Below are positions 1 through 9,207 of a stretch of DNA of 64,000 nucleotides, piece after piece; position 1 is the stretch's first letter; the number at the start of each line of letters is the position of its first letter. A program made the translations under genes and the position numbers. Under the pieces are notes generated by a model. It had not been told where the DNA came from. It saw nothing but the letters and a program-made list of their open reading frames with translations, and did no database searches. Source of the DNA: Herbaspirillum sp. (GTDB taxonomy: Bacteria > Pseudomonadota > Gammaproteobacteria > Burkholderiales > Burkholderiaceae_D); assembly GCF_017744395.1 (NCBI RefSeq), contig NZ_JAGIBI010000005.1, positions 124,001 through 188,000 of the forward strand, in the 5' to 3' direction.

Positions 1-235
1 CGGCCTGTTGCGCGTGATGTTCGACCCGCGCATGACGCTGTCGCAGCAAGTCTCCGACCAGCTGGAGCAGCACTTCGGCGACAAGGTCTTCAAGACAGTC
101 ATCCCGCGCAACGTGCGCCTGGCCGAAGCGCCGTCCTACGGCGTGCCGGGCGTGAATTTCGATCCCCAGTCCAAGGGTGCGCAAGCCTATATCGCGTTCG
201 GCGCGGAAATGGTCGAGCGCATCAAGACCTTATAA
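1..235 (+). CDS. parA: ParA chromosome-partitioning ATPase, C-terminal end
   Basis: The reading frame enters from the left edge (frame starts at base 2) and stops at 235, so only the last 77 or so residues are present. The segment with RNVRLAEAPSYGVP followed by a short helix ending in VERIKTL is the conserved C-terminus of ParA/Soj Walker-type ATPases, which act on the nucleoid with ParB to segregate origins. The ATP-binding motifs lie outside the window. parB follows after 16 bases, the usual parAB order, so the two are probably co-transcribed. Confidence 0.93.
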   Translation, partial: GLLRVMFDPRMTLSQQVSDQLEQHFGDKVFKTVIPRNVRLAEAPSYGVPGVNFDPQSKGAQAYIAFGAEMVERIKTL

Positions 236-251
236 GTAATCGGGTAATCCA

Positions 252-1166
252 ATGGCAACATCTCTGAAAAAATCCAAGGGCCTGGGACGCGGCCTCGACG
301 CGCTCCTCGGCGGTTCCGTCGACATCACCGAAGAAGCCCAGGCGCAAGCCGCGCAGGCCGGCTTGCCCAGCGTGATGCCGGTGACCGAGCTGCAGGCCGG
401 CAAATACCAGCCGCGCAGCCGCATGGACGAAGGCGCGCTCAACGAGCTGGCTTCCTCGATCAAGGAACAGGGCTTGCTGCAGCCCATCCTGATCCGCGCC
501 ATCGGCAAGAAGGACGGCAAGGATATCTACGAGATCATCGCTGGCGAGCGCCGTTTCCGCGCCGCCAAGATCGCCGGCCTGACCGAGGTGCCGGTGCTGG
601 TCAAGAACGTCGACGACCAGACCACGGCGGCGATGGCGCTGATCGAGAACATGCAGCGCGAAGACCTCAACCCGCTGGAAGAGGCGCAAGGCATCCATCG
701 CCTGATCACCGATTTCTCGTTCACGCACGAGCAGGCCGCGGTGGCCGTGGGCCGCTCGCGCAGCGCGGTGTCGAACCTGCTGCGCCTGTTGAACCTGGCC
801 AAGCCGGTGCAGACCATGCTGATGGCCGGCGACATCGACATGGGCCACGCCCGCGCGCTGCTGGTGGTCGATTCGGCCACGCAAATCCAGCTGGCCAACC
901 AGATCGTCGCCAAGCGCATGTCGGTGCGCGACGCCGAAAAGCTGGTCACGCGCGCTTCCGCCGAACAGGCCGCCAAGCCGCGCGAAGGCAAGGAAAAATC
1001 GCGCGACATCGCGCGCCTGGAAGAAGAACTGTCCGACCTGCTGGCCACCCAGGTCAGTATCAAGACCGGCGCCAAGAACAAGGGACAACTGGTCATCAGC
1101 TTCAACGACCTCGATGCGCTGGATGGGGTGATTACCCGTTTGCGCGGGGAAGCGGTGGAGTCCTGA
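252..1166 (+). CDS. parB: ParB chromosome-partitioning protein
   Basis: 304-residue ParB/Spo0J. The N-terminus carries the K-rich, GLGRGLDALLGG motif typical of chromosomal ParB. The CTP-binding ParB/Sulfiredoxin fold follows, with GERRFRAAK at about residues 98-106 and ENMQREDLNP at about 133. A helix-turn-helix (RSRSAVSNLLRLL) comes next, and the C-terminal dimerisation domain ends the protein. It binds parS centromere sites and loads SMC with its partner ParA, encoded just upstream. Length and domain order are normal. A strong terminator follows, so the parAB transcript probably ends here. Confidence 0.96.
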   Translation: MATSLKKSKGLGRGLDALLGGSVDITEEAQAQAAQAGLPSVMPVTELQAGKYQPRSRMDEGALNELASSIKEQGLLQPILIRAIGKKDGKDIYEIIAGERRFRAAKIAGLTEVPVLVKNVDDQTTAAMALIENMQREDLNPLEEAQGIHRLITDFSFTHEQAAVAVGRSRSAVSNLLRLLNLAKPVQTMLMAGDIDMGHARALLVVDSATQIQLANQIVAKRMSVRDAEKLVTRASAEQAAKPREGKEKSRDIARLEEELSDLLATQVSIKTGAKNKGQLVISFNDLDALDGVITRLRGEAVES

Positions 1167-1186
1167 TCGCTCAGGCGCCTTCCATG

Positions 1187-1222
1187 AAAAACGCCGTCCA
1201 GTGCAAACCGGACGGCGTTTTT
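1187..1222 (+). terminator. Rho-independent terminator after parB
   Basis: A perfect 13-bp inverted repeat, 1187-1199 pairing with 1210-1222, has a 10-base loop. The 5' arm starts with five A and the 3' arm ends in T-rich sequence, so it could terminate both the parAB transcript and the convergent opgG transcript. Confidence 0.85.
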
Positions 1223-1262
1223 GTTTGTTCCCTGAAAATTAATTATATAAACAATTTCACGC

Positions 1263-2840
1263 TCAGAACGTCCGCTGCACATCCGAGCGCGGCGGCAACT
1301 GGTAGCTCCAGGTCTCGGTCAGCACCTTCGATCCCGACACCAGCGCCGCGCGCAGCTCGGTGGCCTGCGCCACGTTCCTGATCTTCACCCGCAGCGTCAG
1401 CCGCCAGCCGTTGATGGCCGGGTTGGGTTGCAGCTGGGCATCGATCAGCTCGCCATTGTTGCCGATGCTGACCTGCGGCTTGACCGGCGCACCGGCCGGC
1501 AGCTTGGCCAGCGCCGGGCCGGTGAAATCGACCAGCAGGGCGGTGGTGCCGTCGAAGCTGCGAATCAGGTTGGCCTGGGTCAGTTCGCCGTCGGTGTGGA
1601 AGGTCTGCTTCACCCAGCCCACTTCATCCTTCAGGATCGCCGCTTCGTCCGTGGTCCAGTGGATGCGGTAATCGAAGGCCATCGGCACGCCCTTGGCCGG
1701 CAATTGCGCCGGCAGCCAGTAGGCCACGATGTTGTCGTTGGTCTCGTCGGCGGTGGGGATTTCCACCAGTTGCACCGAGCCTTTGCCCCAATCGCCCTTC
1801 GGCTCGATCCATGCGCTCGGGCGCAGGTCGTAGCGGTCCTTCAGGTCCTGGAAGTTGGAAAATTCGCGGCCGCGCTGCAGCAGGCCGAAGCCCCTGGGAT
1901 TGGTGACTTCGAACGAACTCACTTCCACGTTCTGCGGATCGTTGAGCGGACGCCACAGCCATTCGCCGGCGCCGGTGTGGATCGCCAGGCCGTTGGAGTC
2001 ATGGATGGCCGGGCGGAAGTTGCGCCGCGACGATTGCTGGTTGGGGCCGAACAGGAACATGCTGGTCAGCGGCGCGATACCCAGCCGCGCCACCTCGCCG
2101 CGCAGGAATACGCGTGCTTGCACATCCAGTACGGAATCCTGTCCGGGCGTGAGGGTGAACTTGTAGGCGCCGGTGGCGCGCGGCGAATCGAGCAGGGCGT
2201 AGAAGACCAGTTGCTTGTCGCCGGCGGCGGGGCGCTGGATCCAGAACTCGGTGAAGCGCGGGAATTCCTCGCCGGAGAGCATCGCCGTGTCGATCGCCAG
2301 GCCGCGCGCCGACAGGCCGTACACCTGCCCGCGGCCGATCACGCGGAAATAGCTCGCGCCCAGCACGCTCATGACCTCGTCTTCCTTGTCGGCGCGGTTG
2401 ACCGGATAGATCACGCGAAAGCCGGCATAGCCCAGGCGCGCGGTGCTTTCCTTGTCGAAATGCAGGCCGCCGAAATAGAAACGGTCGGTGCTGTAGCCGA
2501 TCTCCTGCAGGCGGCCGTTGACGATTTCATGGATCAGCACCGGCGAATTGAATTGCATGCCCTGGTGGTAGAAGGCCAGCTTGAACGGCGTCTTCTGGTC
2601 GCGCCATTCGAACTTGTCGCTTCTGGGCTGGATCTTCATGTAGTCGGCGAACTGCATGCCGGAGAACACCGGCGGCAGGTTGCTTACGGGCTTTTGGTAA
2701 GGCTGGTCGACCAGCGCCTTGGCGCGGGCTGCTACCTGGTCCAGCGAGAAGGTCTGGGCCTGTGCGGTCGCGGCCAGCAAGGCTGCCGACAACAGCAGGG
2801 GAATGCGTTTGAATACAGTCAGGATCACTGATTTCTCCAT
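1263..2840 (-). CDS. opgG: periplasmic glucan biosynthesis protein (OpgG/OpgD family)
   Basis: 525-residue exported protein of the MdoG/OpgG family, which shapes or branches osmoregulated periplasmic glucans after the inner-membrane synthase OpgH extrudes the chain. Recognisable stretches are [26 protein letters not shown] and the GWRLTLRV beta-sandwich end. A Sec signal peptide (hydrophobic core near residues 13-26, AQA cleavage) and no twin-arginine make it more OpgG-like than OpgD-like. The ATG at 2840 was chosen because the signal peptide begins there; the frame stays open upstream to 2942. No opgH is adjacent, which is unusual for opgG but common for stand-alone opgD, so the G/D assignment is uncertain. 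Confidence 0.85.
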   Translation of the reverse strand: MEKSVILTVFKRIPLLLSAALLAATAQAQTFSLDQVAARAKALVDQPYQKPVSNLPPVFSGMQFADYMKIQPRSDKFEWRDQKTPFKLAFYHQGMQFNSPVLIHEIVNGRLQEIGYSTDRFYFGGLHFDKESTARLGYAGFRVIYPVNRADKEDEVMSVLGASYFRVIGRGQVYGLSARGLAIDTAMLSGEEFPRFTEFWIQRPAAGDKQLVFYALLDSPRATGAYKFTLTPGQDSVLDVQARVFLRGEVARLGIAPLTSMFLFGPNQQSSRRNFRPAIHDSNGLAIHTGAGEWLWRPLNDPQNVEVSSFEVTNPRGFGLLQRGREFSNFQDLKDRYDLRPSAWIEPKGDWGKGSVQLVEIPTADETNDNIVAYWLPAQLPAKGVPMAFDYRIHWTTDEAAILKDEVGWVKQTFHTDGELTQANLIRSFDGTTALLVDFTGPALAKLPAGAPVKPQVSIGNNGELIDAQLQPNPAINGWRLTLRVKIRNVAQATELRAALVSGSKVLTETWSYQLPPRSDVQRTF

Positions 2841-2966
2841 CAAGGGACGGCGCGATAGAACCGTCGTGGCGAGCTTTAAAACAGAATAATATAGCGAACC
2901 GTTACGCGGCCGGCACGTCATAGGAGGGTTTGCCGCCGCCAAAGTTTATAAAAAGAGAGGAATCAC

Positions 2967-5282
2967 GTGCCCATCCACCTTTCCGCCAGATCGCTCGTCC
3001 ACGCGCTGGCCTGCGCCGCCTGCCTGCTGGCGCCGCCGGCATTTTCCCAGGGCAAGCCGGCCCTGCTGGGCGACAAGGCCGCCTTCATCAGCGACCTGAT
3101 GTCGCAGATGACGGTCGATGAAAAGATCGGCCAGTTGCGCCTGGTCAGCATCGGCCCCGACATGCCGGCCAAGAAGCTGGCTGACGAAATCGCCGCCGGC
3201 CGCGTCGGCGGCACCTTCAACTCGGTCACGCGTGCCGACAACCGGCCGCTGCAGGATGGCGCCATGCGTTCGCGCCTGAAGATCCCGATGTTCTTCGCCT
3301 ACGACGTGATCCACGGCCACCGCACCACGTTCCCGATCGGCCTCGGCCTGGCGTCGAGCTGGGACCTGGACGTGGTCGCCAGCGCCATGCGCACCGCCGC
3401 CCGGGAAGCCGCCGCCGACGGCATCGACATGACCTTCGCGCCGATGGTCGACATCAGCCGCGATCCGCGCTGGGGCCGCACCTCGGAAGGCTTCGGCGAA
3501 GATCCCTACCTGGTGTCGCGCATTGCCGAGGTGTCGGTGCGCGCGTTGCAGGGCGAGCAGAAGCCCATCGCCGCCGATCGCGTGATGGCCAGCGTCAAGC
3601 ACTTCGCGCTGTATGGCGCGGTCGAGGGCGGGCGCGACTACAACGTGGTCAACATGGATGCGCAGCGTATGTACAACGACTACCTGCCGCCGTATCGCGC
3701 GGCGGTCGATGCCGGCGCCGGCGCGGTGATGGTGGCGCTCAATTCGATCAACGGCACGCCCGCCACCTCCAATACCTGGCTGCTGCAGGACCTGCTGCGC
3801 AAGCAGTGGGGCTTCAAGGGGCTGACCGTGAGCGACCACGGCGCCATCACCGAACTGGTGAACCATGGCGTGGCGCACGATGAGGCTGAAGCCGCGCAAT
3901 TGTCGATCAAGGCCGGCACCGACATGAGCATGGCCGACCAGGTATACCTCGGCCAATTGCCGGCCCTGCTCAAGTCGGGCAAGGTGGCGCAGCAGGACCT
4001 GGACAACGCCGTGCGCGACATCCTCGGCGCCAAATACGACCTGGGGCTGTTCCACGATCCTTACCTGCGCATCGGCCAGGCCGCCGGCGATCCGCCCAAC
4101 GTCAATGCCGAGAGCCGCCTGCATCGCGCCGCCGCGCGCGCCGCGGCGCAACAGTCCATGGTGCTGCTGGAAAACCGCAATGCCACGCTGCCGCTGAAGA
4201 AGGCCGGCACCATCGCGCTGGTCGGCCCGCTGGCCGATTCGCACATCGACATGCTGGGTAGCTGGTCCGGCGCCGGCGTCGACAAGCAGACCGTCACGCT
4301 CAAGCAGGGCTTGCAGGATGTGCTCGGAGCCAAGGCAAAGCTGGTCTATGCGCGCGGCGCCAACATCACCGAAGACAAGCACATCGTCGACTACCTGAAC
4401 TTCCTCAACTGGGACGATCCGGAAGTGGTACAGGACAAGCGCAGCCCGCAAGCCATGATCGCCGAGGCGGTCAAGGCGGCGCGCGGCGCGGATGTGGTGG
4501 TGGCGGCGGTGGGCGAGGCGCGCGGCATGTCGCACGAATCGTCCAGCCGCACGCAACTGATGCTGCCGGATAACCAGATGGCCTTGCTCAAGGCACTGAA
4601 GGCGACCGGCAAGCCGCTGGTGCTGGTGCTGATGAACGGCCGCCCGCTCGACCTGAACTGGGCGCGCGCGAATGCCGACGCCATCCTCGAAACCTGGTAC
4701 ACCGGTACCGAAGGCGGCCATGCCATCGCCGACATCCTGTTGGGCGACGTCAACCCGTCGGGCAAGTTGCCGATCACCTTCCCGCGTTCGGTGGGGCAGA
4801 TCCCCAGCTACTACAACCACGCGCGCCTGGGCCGCCCGTACACCGAAGGCAAGCCGGGCAACTACACCTCGCAGTACTTCGAAGAGGCAAACGGGCCGTT
4901 GTACCCGTTCGGCTACGGCCTGAGCTATACCGATTTCAGCCTGTCGGGCGTGAGCATGTCGCAGCCGACGATGAAGGCCGATGGCCGCATCGATGCCACC
5001 GTCACCGTGAAGAACACGGGCAAGCGCGCCGGCGCCACCGTGGTGCAGTTGTACATCCGCGATGTGGCGGCGACGGTGGTGCGTCCGGTCAAGGAGCTGA
5101 AGGACTTCCGCAAGGTGATGCTGCAGCCGGGCGAGCAAAGGGAAGTGCGCTTCACCATCGAGGCGAAGGCGCTCAGCTTCTACAACGCCAAGCTGGAATA
5201 CGTCGCCGAGCCGGGCGAGTTCCAGGTGCAGGTGGGATTGGATTCGAAGGACGTGAAGACAGCTTCGTTCACGTTGGAATAA
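2967..5282 (+). CDS. bglX: periplasmic beta-glucosidase, glycoside hydrolase family 3
   Basis: 771-residue GH3 enzyme closely resembling E. coli BglX, which removes beta-linked glucose from oligosaccharides in the periplasm. It has a signal peptide ending AFS-Q near residue 27. The catalytic nucleophile is Asp290 in VSDHGAI, and the probable acid/base is Glu524 in MSHESSSR. The C-terminal fibronectin-III-like domain (ATVTVKNTGKRAG and after) is present. The start is a GTG at 2967 preceded by a purine-rich AAGAGAGG ribosome site. It is divergent from the opgG-like gene, so the pair may handle periplasmic glucans together; that link is inference. Confidence 0.94.
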   Translation: MPIHLSARSLVHALACAACLLAPPAFSQGKPALLGDKAAFISDLMSQMTVDEKIGQLRLVSIGPDMPAKKLADEIAAGRVGGTFNSVTRADNRPLQDGAMRSRLKIPMFFAYDVIHGHRTTFPIGLGLASSWDLDVVASAMRTAAREAAADGIDMTFAPMVDISRDPRWGRTSEGFGEDPYLVSRIAEVSVRALQGEQKPIAADRVMASVKHFALYGAVEGGRDYNVVNMDAQRMYNDYLPPYRAAVDAGAGAVMVALNSINGTPATSNTWLLQDLLRKQWGFKGLTVSDHGAITELVNHGVAHDEAEAAQLSIKAGTDMSMADQVYLGQLPALLKSGKVAQQDLDNAVRDILGAKYDLGLFHDPYLRIGQAAGDPPNVNAESRLHRAAARAAAQQSMVLLENRNATLPLKKAGTIALVGPLADSHIDMLGSWSGAGVDKQTVTLKQGLQDVLGAKAKLVYARGANITEDKHIVDYLNFLNWDDPEVVQDKRSPQAMIAEAVKAARGADVVVAAVGEARGMSHESSSRTQLMLPDNQMALLKALKATGKPLVLVLMNGRPLDLNWARANADAILETWYTGTEGGHAIADILLGDVNPSGKLPITFPRSVGQIPSYYNHARLGRPYTEGKPGNYTSQYFEEANGPLYPFGYGLSYTDFSLSGVSMSQPTMKADGRIDATVTVKNTGKRAGATVVQLYIRDVAATVVRPVKELKDFRKVMLQPGEQREVRFTIEAKALSFYNAKLEYVAEPGEFQVQVGLDSKDVKTASFTLE

Positions 5283-5301
5283 TCCGGATATCGCCAAAGA
5301 G

Positions 5302-5335
5302 AAGGGCGCACCAACTGGTGCGCCCTTTGTTTTTC
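5302..5335 (+). terminator. terminator after bglX
   Basis: GC-rich inverted repeat 5302-5313 with 5316-5327 (11 usable pairs, 4-base loop), followed by TTTGTTTTT. Typical Rho-independent terminator 20 bases after the bglX stop. Confidence 0.85.
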
Positions 5336-5501
5336 TGCCGTTATAACCGGAGGCTATCGACGCATTCAAACTGGTGAATAGACAGTCACCAGGCCTGCCC
5401 GCAGAATCACCTACCGAGATCAACCACAAGAACTTGCTTGCGATGTTCGTCGGCGCCGGCAGCATCGGCAAGCGGGAACTACAACCGGCCACATACCCAC
5501 C

Positions 5502-6869
5502 ATGAATTACGAATTGCTGTTCAAGGAATTGCAAGACCGGCGCATCAGGATCGCGCTGACCGGCGCCAACGGCGGCTTCTCCCGTACCTTGCTGGTACAG
5601 TGCCGCGCCGTCGCCAACATCGAGATCGCGGCGCTATGCGACCTGGACCTGGAAGGCACCCTGGCGATGCTGGAAACGCTCGGCATCCCGGCCGCATCGG
5701 TCGGCATCTGCCGCGACCAAGCGCAGGTACGCGCCGCGGCGGCCGCGGGCAAGATCGTGCTGGTCGGCGACCACGCCTTGCTGGATGGCGTCGCGCTCGA
5801 TATCGTCGTCGAGGCCACCGGCCAGCCCGAGGTCAGCGTCAGCATCGCTACCGCCGCCATTTCCCGCGGCGTCCACGTCGCCATGGTGACCAAGGAAACC
5901 GATTCGGCGGTGGGACCGTACCTGAACCGGCTGGCGCTGGAGCATGGCGTCGTCTATACCACCGTCGACGGCGACCAGCCCAGCAACCTGATCGGCCTTG
6001 TCACCTGGGCGCGCCTGCTCGGGTTCGACATCGTCGCCGCCGGCAAATCCAGCGAATACGACTACATCTACCACGCCGGCGAGCGCCAGATCGAATACAC
6101 CGAGCAGCGCCATGCGGTCGACGGCCTCGATGCGCTGTGGGAGCTCGGCGACGATATTCCGGCCCGGCTGGCGCAGCGCAGCGCGGCGCTGGCCGCGCTG
6201 CCGCAAAGCGCCACGCCGGACTATTGCGAACTCAATGTCGTGTGCAATTCGACCGGCCTGCTGCCGGCCCGCGATGCGCTCAACTATCCGCTGTGCCGCA
6301 TTTCGGAATTGGCCGATGTCTTCATCCCGCGCGAGGACGGCGGCATCCTCGACCGCGTCGGCGTGGTGGACGTCTTCAATTGCCTGCGGCGCCATGACGA
6401 AGCCAGTTTCGGCGGCGGCGTCTTCATCGTCGTGCGCTGCATCGACGAGACGGTCTGGAAGCTGCTGCAGCAAAAGGGCCACGTGGTCAGCCGCCGCCGC
6501 CAGTACGCCTGCATCTACCTGCCGTATCACCTGATGGGCCTGGAGAGCTTGATGAGCCTGTTCTCGGCGGTGCTGCACAGCCGCCCCTCGGGCAGCGACA
6601 AGCAGGCGGTGCATGCGGTCATGCTGGCGCGCGCGCAGCGCGATTTCAAGGCAGGGGAGGTGCTCAGCATGGGCGGCCACCAGCACCATATCTCCGATAT
6701 CGCGCCCTTGCTGGTGCCGGCTACCGAAGCCGGCGGCAAGGCACCGTTCTATCTCGCCGCCAACAAGCGCTTGCGAACCAATGTGGCGCGTGGCGCCGAC
6801 ATCACCGTCGAGGCCCTCGAACTCGACGGCTCAGCGTTGTACGATGCATGGAAGCAGCTCCCGGCCTGA
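5502..6869 (+). CDS. NAD-dependent homoserine-dehydrogenase-like oxidoreductase with SAF domain
   Basis: 455 residues. An N-terminal Rossmann fold (IRIALTGANGGFSRTLL, residues about 16-32; DIVVEATGQPEV near 108) resembles homoserine dehydrogenase and Gfo/Idh-type oxidoreductases. A central catalytic-like region follows, and a C-terminal SAF domain covers about 360-440. Such proteins are often annotated as SAF-domain or FlgA-like and occur in sugar-acid catabolic loci. Here it precedes tctC and lies in the same cluster as PdxA2 and a tripartite carboxylate transporter, so it probably oxidises or isomerises the imported carboxylate. The precise substrate cannot be read from the sequence. A 7-bp inverted repeat (5371-5377/5386-5392) upstream may be an operator. 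Confidence 0.7.
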   Translation: MNYELLFKELQDRRIRIALTGANGGFSRTLLVQCRAVANIEIAALCDLDLEGTLAMLETLGIPAASVGICRDQAQVRAAAAAGKIVLVGDHALLDGVALDIVVEATGQPEVSVSIATAAISRGVHVAMVTKETDSAVGPYLNRLALEHGVVYTTVDGDQPSNLIGLVTWARLLGFDIVAAGKSSEYDYIYHAGERQIEYTEQRHAVDGLDALWELGDDIPARLAQRSAALAALPQSATPDYCELNVVCNSTGLLPARDALNYPLCRISELADVFIPREDGGILDRVGVVDVFNCLRRHDEASFGGGVFIVVRCIDETVWKLLQQKGHVVSRRRQYACIYLPYHLMGLESLMSLFSAVLHSRPSGSDKQAVHAVMLARAQRDFKAGEVLSMGGHQHHISDIAPLLVPATEAGGKAPFYLAANKRLRTNVARGADITVEALELDGSALYDAWKQLPA

Positions 6870-6883
6870 TCCGGGAGACTGTC

Positions 6884-7043
6884 AAGGCTACCCTGAGCAA
6901 GTCCCCGTGCGTGCCGCCCCCGTTTTGGGCGGTCTGCGGCGTTGCAAATCCTCGCCGGGCTACCAGCCCGGCTGTGGTTTGCGCCTTGCATCCCATCCCA
7001 AACCGGGAGCGTCACATCACGGGGACTTGCTCAGGGTAGCCTT
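6884..7043. repeat. 160-bp palindromic intergenic element (MITE-like) with 26-bp perfect terminal inverted repeats
   Basis: Bases 6884-6909 are the exact reverse complement of 7018-7043. The interior contains two more hairpins: 6914-6919 with 6927-6932, and 6954-6961 with 6965-6972, the second being 8 pairs with a 3-base loop. The element fills nearly all of the gap between the SAF oxidoreductase and tctC. No transposase and no clear target duplication are visible. It looks like a non-autonomous repeat or a structured RNA processing/attenuation element. I find no second copy in this window. Confidence 0.7.
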
Positions 7044-7070
7044 AAAAAAAACCAACCAAAGGAGACAAAC

Positions 7071-8084
7071 GTGGTCAACACAAGCAAGAAACGCCAATGG
7101 AAACATGTAGCGCTGCTGTCGCTGGCGATGTCCTTGAGCGCAGGCCTGCAGGCGGCGGAATGGAAACCGGCCAAGCCGGTCGAGTTCTATGTGCCTTCGG
7201 GGGCCGGAGGCGGCACCGACCAGTTCGCCCGACTGGTGCAATCCATCATCGTCAAGCACAAGCTGATGGACCAGAACATCGTCGTGCTGAACAAGGCCGG
7301 CGGTTCGGGCGCCGAGGCTTTCGTCGAAATCGCGGGCGCCAAGGGCGATCCCAACAAGATCGTCTTCGGCACCAACAATGCCTACCTGCTGCCGCTGGTG
7401 GTGAAGCTGCCGTACAAGTTCGAGCAGCTGGTGCCGGTGGCGTTGATGGCGCAGGATGAGTTCCTGCTGTGGGTGCCGGAGGATGCGCCCTACAAGACGG
7501 CCAAGGAATTCCTCGACGCCGCCCGCGCCAATCCGTCGGCCTTCCGCATGGGCGGCGCGCAGTCCAAGGATACCGACCAGACGCTCAACGAACTGATCAA
7601 CAAGGCCAACAACCTCAAGCTGACCTACATCCCCTTCAAGAGCGGCAATGAGGTGGCGACGCAACTGGCCGGCAAGCACGTCTCGGCCAACCTGAACAAT
7701 CCGAACGAAAACATTTCCCAATGGCGCGCCGGCCAGGTGCGTCCACTGTGCGTGTTTTCGAAGGAGCGGATGCGCTACACCGAGAAGGTGACGGCGACCA
7801 TGTCATGGGGCGATATCCCGACCTGCCGCGACTCCGGCGCCAACATCGACGACTACCACATGCCGCGCGCGGTCTACATGTCGGCCGGCGCCACGCCCGA
7901 GCAGGTGGACTTCTACGTCAAGCTGCTCAAGCGTGTGTCGGAAACCCAGGAATGGAAAGCCTACCTGAACGTCAACGCCTTGCAGCAGCAATTCATGAGC
8001 GGTGGGGAGTTCAAGAAGTACATCGAGAGCGATGAAGCCAAGGCCCGCTCGATCTTCAGCACGGCAGGCTGGCTCGTGAAATAA
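7071..8084 (+). CDS. tctC: tripartite tricarboxylate transporter substrate-binding protein (Bug/TctC family)
   Basis: 337-residue periplasmic binding protein of the Bug family. It has a signal peptide (LLSLAMSLSAGLQA), then the conserved first strand and phosphate-like loop VEFYVPSGAGGGTDQFARL. These proteins deliver carboxylates to the TctA-TctB membrane pair, encoded convergently at 9.2-11.3 kb. The start is a GTG at 7071 with a near-perfect AAAGGAGA ribosome site; the longer open frame upstream only runs through the palindromic element. Separation from tctAB on the opposite strand is unusual, and the palindromic element lies directly upstream. Confidence 0.9.
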   Translation: MVNTSKKRQWKHVALLSLAMSLSAGLQAAEWKPAKPVEFYVPSGAGGGTDQFARLVQSIIVKHKLMDQNIVVLNKAGGSGAEAFVEIAGAKGDPNKIVFGTNNAYLLPLVVKLPYKFEQLVPVALMAQDEFLLWVPEDAPYKTAKEFLDAARANPSAFRMGGAQSKDTDQTLNELINKANNLKLTYIPFKSGNEVATQLAGKHVSANLNNPNENISQWRAGQVRPLCVFSKERMRYTEKVTATMSWGDIPTCRDSGANIDDYHMPRAVYMSAGATPEQVDFYVKLLKRVSETQEWKAYLNVNALQQQFMSGGEFKKYIESDEAKARSIFSTAGWLVK

Positions 8085-8116
8085 GTAAGTTTCGTCACCA
8101 GCCTGCAACCTGATAC

Positions 8117-8153
8117 GGGATCGCCTCAAGTCATCTGAGGCGGTCCCGTTTTC
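8117..8153. terminator. hairpin between convergent tctC and pdxA2
   Basis: Inverted repeat 8117-8128 with 8136-8147 (12 pairs, one G-U) followed by GTTTTCC on the + strand. It overlaps the last codons of pdxA2 and would end the tctC transcript. Confidence 0.7.
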
Positions 8154-9168
8154 CTTCGCGCTGCGCCGAGCCCATGCGGCAAGCCAGTTCGAATGCCTGT
8201 ACCGTGGCGCCGACATTGGCGCGTCCCAGGCCGACGATATCGAAGGCCGTGCCGTGCGCCGGGGTGGTGATCGGGATCGGCAGGCCGCCCTGCACGGTCA
8301 CGCCGCGCCAGAAGCCCATCAGCTTGATCGCGATCTGGCCCTGGTCGTGGTACATCGTCACCACCGCGTCATAGTCGCGGCGCTCGCCCTGTACTTTCAG
8401 GAAGATGGTATCGGCCGGGAACGGGCCGTCGGCCGGCAAGCCCATGCCGCGGGCTCGTTCCACGGCCGGGCCGATGATGTCGAGCTCTTCGCGGCCGAAT
8501 GAGCCGTTGTCGCCGTTGTGCGGGTTCAGGCCGCACACCGCGATGCGCGGCGCCGCCACGCCGCTGCGCCGCAGCTCGGTATCGATCAGGCGGATGGCTT
8601 CGATCACGCCTTCTTCGGTGATCCGGGAGGCGACTTCCTTGAGCGCGATATGCGAGGTGACGCGGGAGGTCCACAAGCCGTCCAGCACATTGAATTCGCA
8701 GCAGGGGCCGGCGTGGCCCAGCGTCTCCTTGATCCAGTGCAGCTCGTCGTTGTGCTGCATGCCCGCCATGTGCAGCGACTTCTTGTTGAGCGGGCCGAAC
8801 AGCACCGCATCGGTCTTGCCCTGGCGCGTCATGTCGATGGCCAGCGCCAGCGTGTCGAGGCTGTAGCGGCCGCCGTTGCTGGTGGAGGCGGCGCGTTCGA
8901 AGGGCGCCTGGGCGGCGCCGCGGTAGTGGTAGAACAGCGGCTTTCCCGATGAGAAATCGAGCGTCTCCAGATCGGCGATCTCGGTGTAGTCCACGCGGGT
9001 ATCGGCGATGCGCATGCCGTTTTCGAACTCGTCCTTGTCGGCGATCAGCAGGATATCGGCGGCGCCGGCGCGGGTGCGGTCGCCCAGCAGCCTGGCGATC
9101 AGTTCGGGGCCGATGCCGGCAGGGTCGCCCAGCACCATGGCCAGGCGCGGTTTGTTGGTGGTATGCAT
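8131..9168 (-). CDS. pdxA2: 4-hydroxythreonine-4-phosphate dehydrogenase family protein (PdxA2 type)
   Basis: 345 residues, about family length. It opens with MVLGDPAGIGPELIARLL and carries the three metal-ligand histidine segments of PdxA: TSHIALKEV, GLNPHNGDNGSFGREE and MYHDQGQIAIKL. True PdxA makes vitamin B6 precursors. Copies placed with transporters and LysR genes, called PdxA2, instead oxidise 4-phospho-threonate or erythronate-like acids. Its position in a minus-strand operon with tctA and tctB supports the catabolic role. No DUF1537 kinase, the usual PdxA2 partner, is present in the window, so the true substrate or phosphate donor is open. Confidence 0.85.
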   Translation of the reverse strand: MHTTNKPRLAMVLGDPAGIGPELIARLLGDRTRAGAADILLIADKDEFENGMRIADTRVDYTEIADLETLDFSSGKPLFYHYRGAAQAPFERAASTSNGGRYSLDTLALAIDMTRQGKTDAVLFGPLNKKSLHMAGMQHNDELHWIKETLGHAGPCCEFNVLDGLWTSRVTSHIALKEVASRITEEGVIEAIRLIDTELRRSGVAAPRIAVCGLNPHNGDNGSFGREELDIIGPAVERARGMGLPADGPFPADTIFLKVQGERRDYDAVVTMYHDQGQIAIKLMGFWRGVTVQGGLPIPITTPAHGTAFDIVGLGRANVGATVQAFELACRMGSAQREGKRDRLR

Positions 9169-9207
9169 GTGGTCTTTCAGGAAGCGAGGAGGGTCAACAA
9201 AAAAGAG

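Noticed and set aside
2946-5534. 862-codon minus-strand open frame opposite bglX
   Set aside because: Mirror of the strong third-position GC bias of bglX; its translation is Gln/Arg/His-rich with no domain, whereas bglX is complete with catalytic residues.
6942-7070. N-terminal extension of tctC through the palindromic element
   Set aside because: No signal-peptide features, and a strong ribosome site directly precedes the GTG at 7071.
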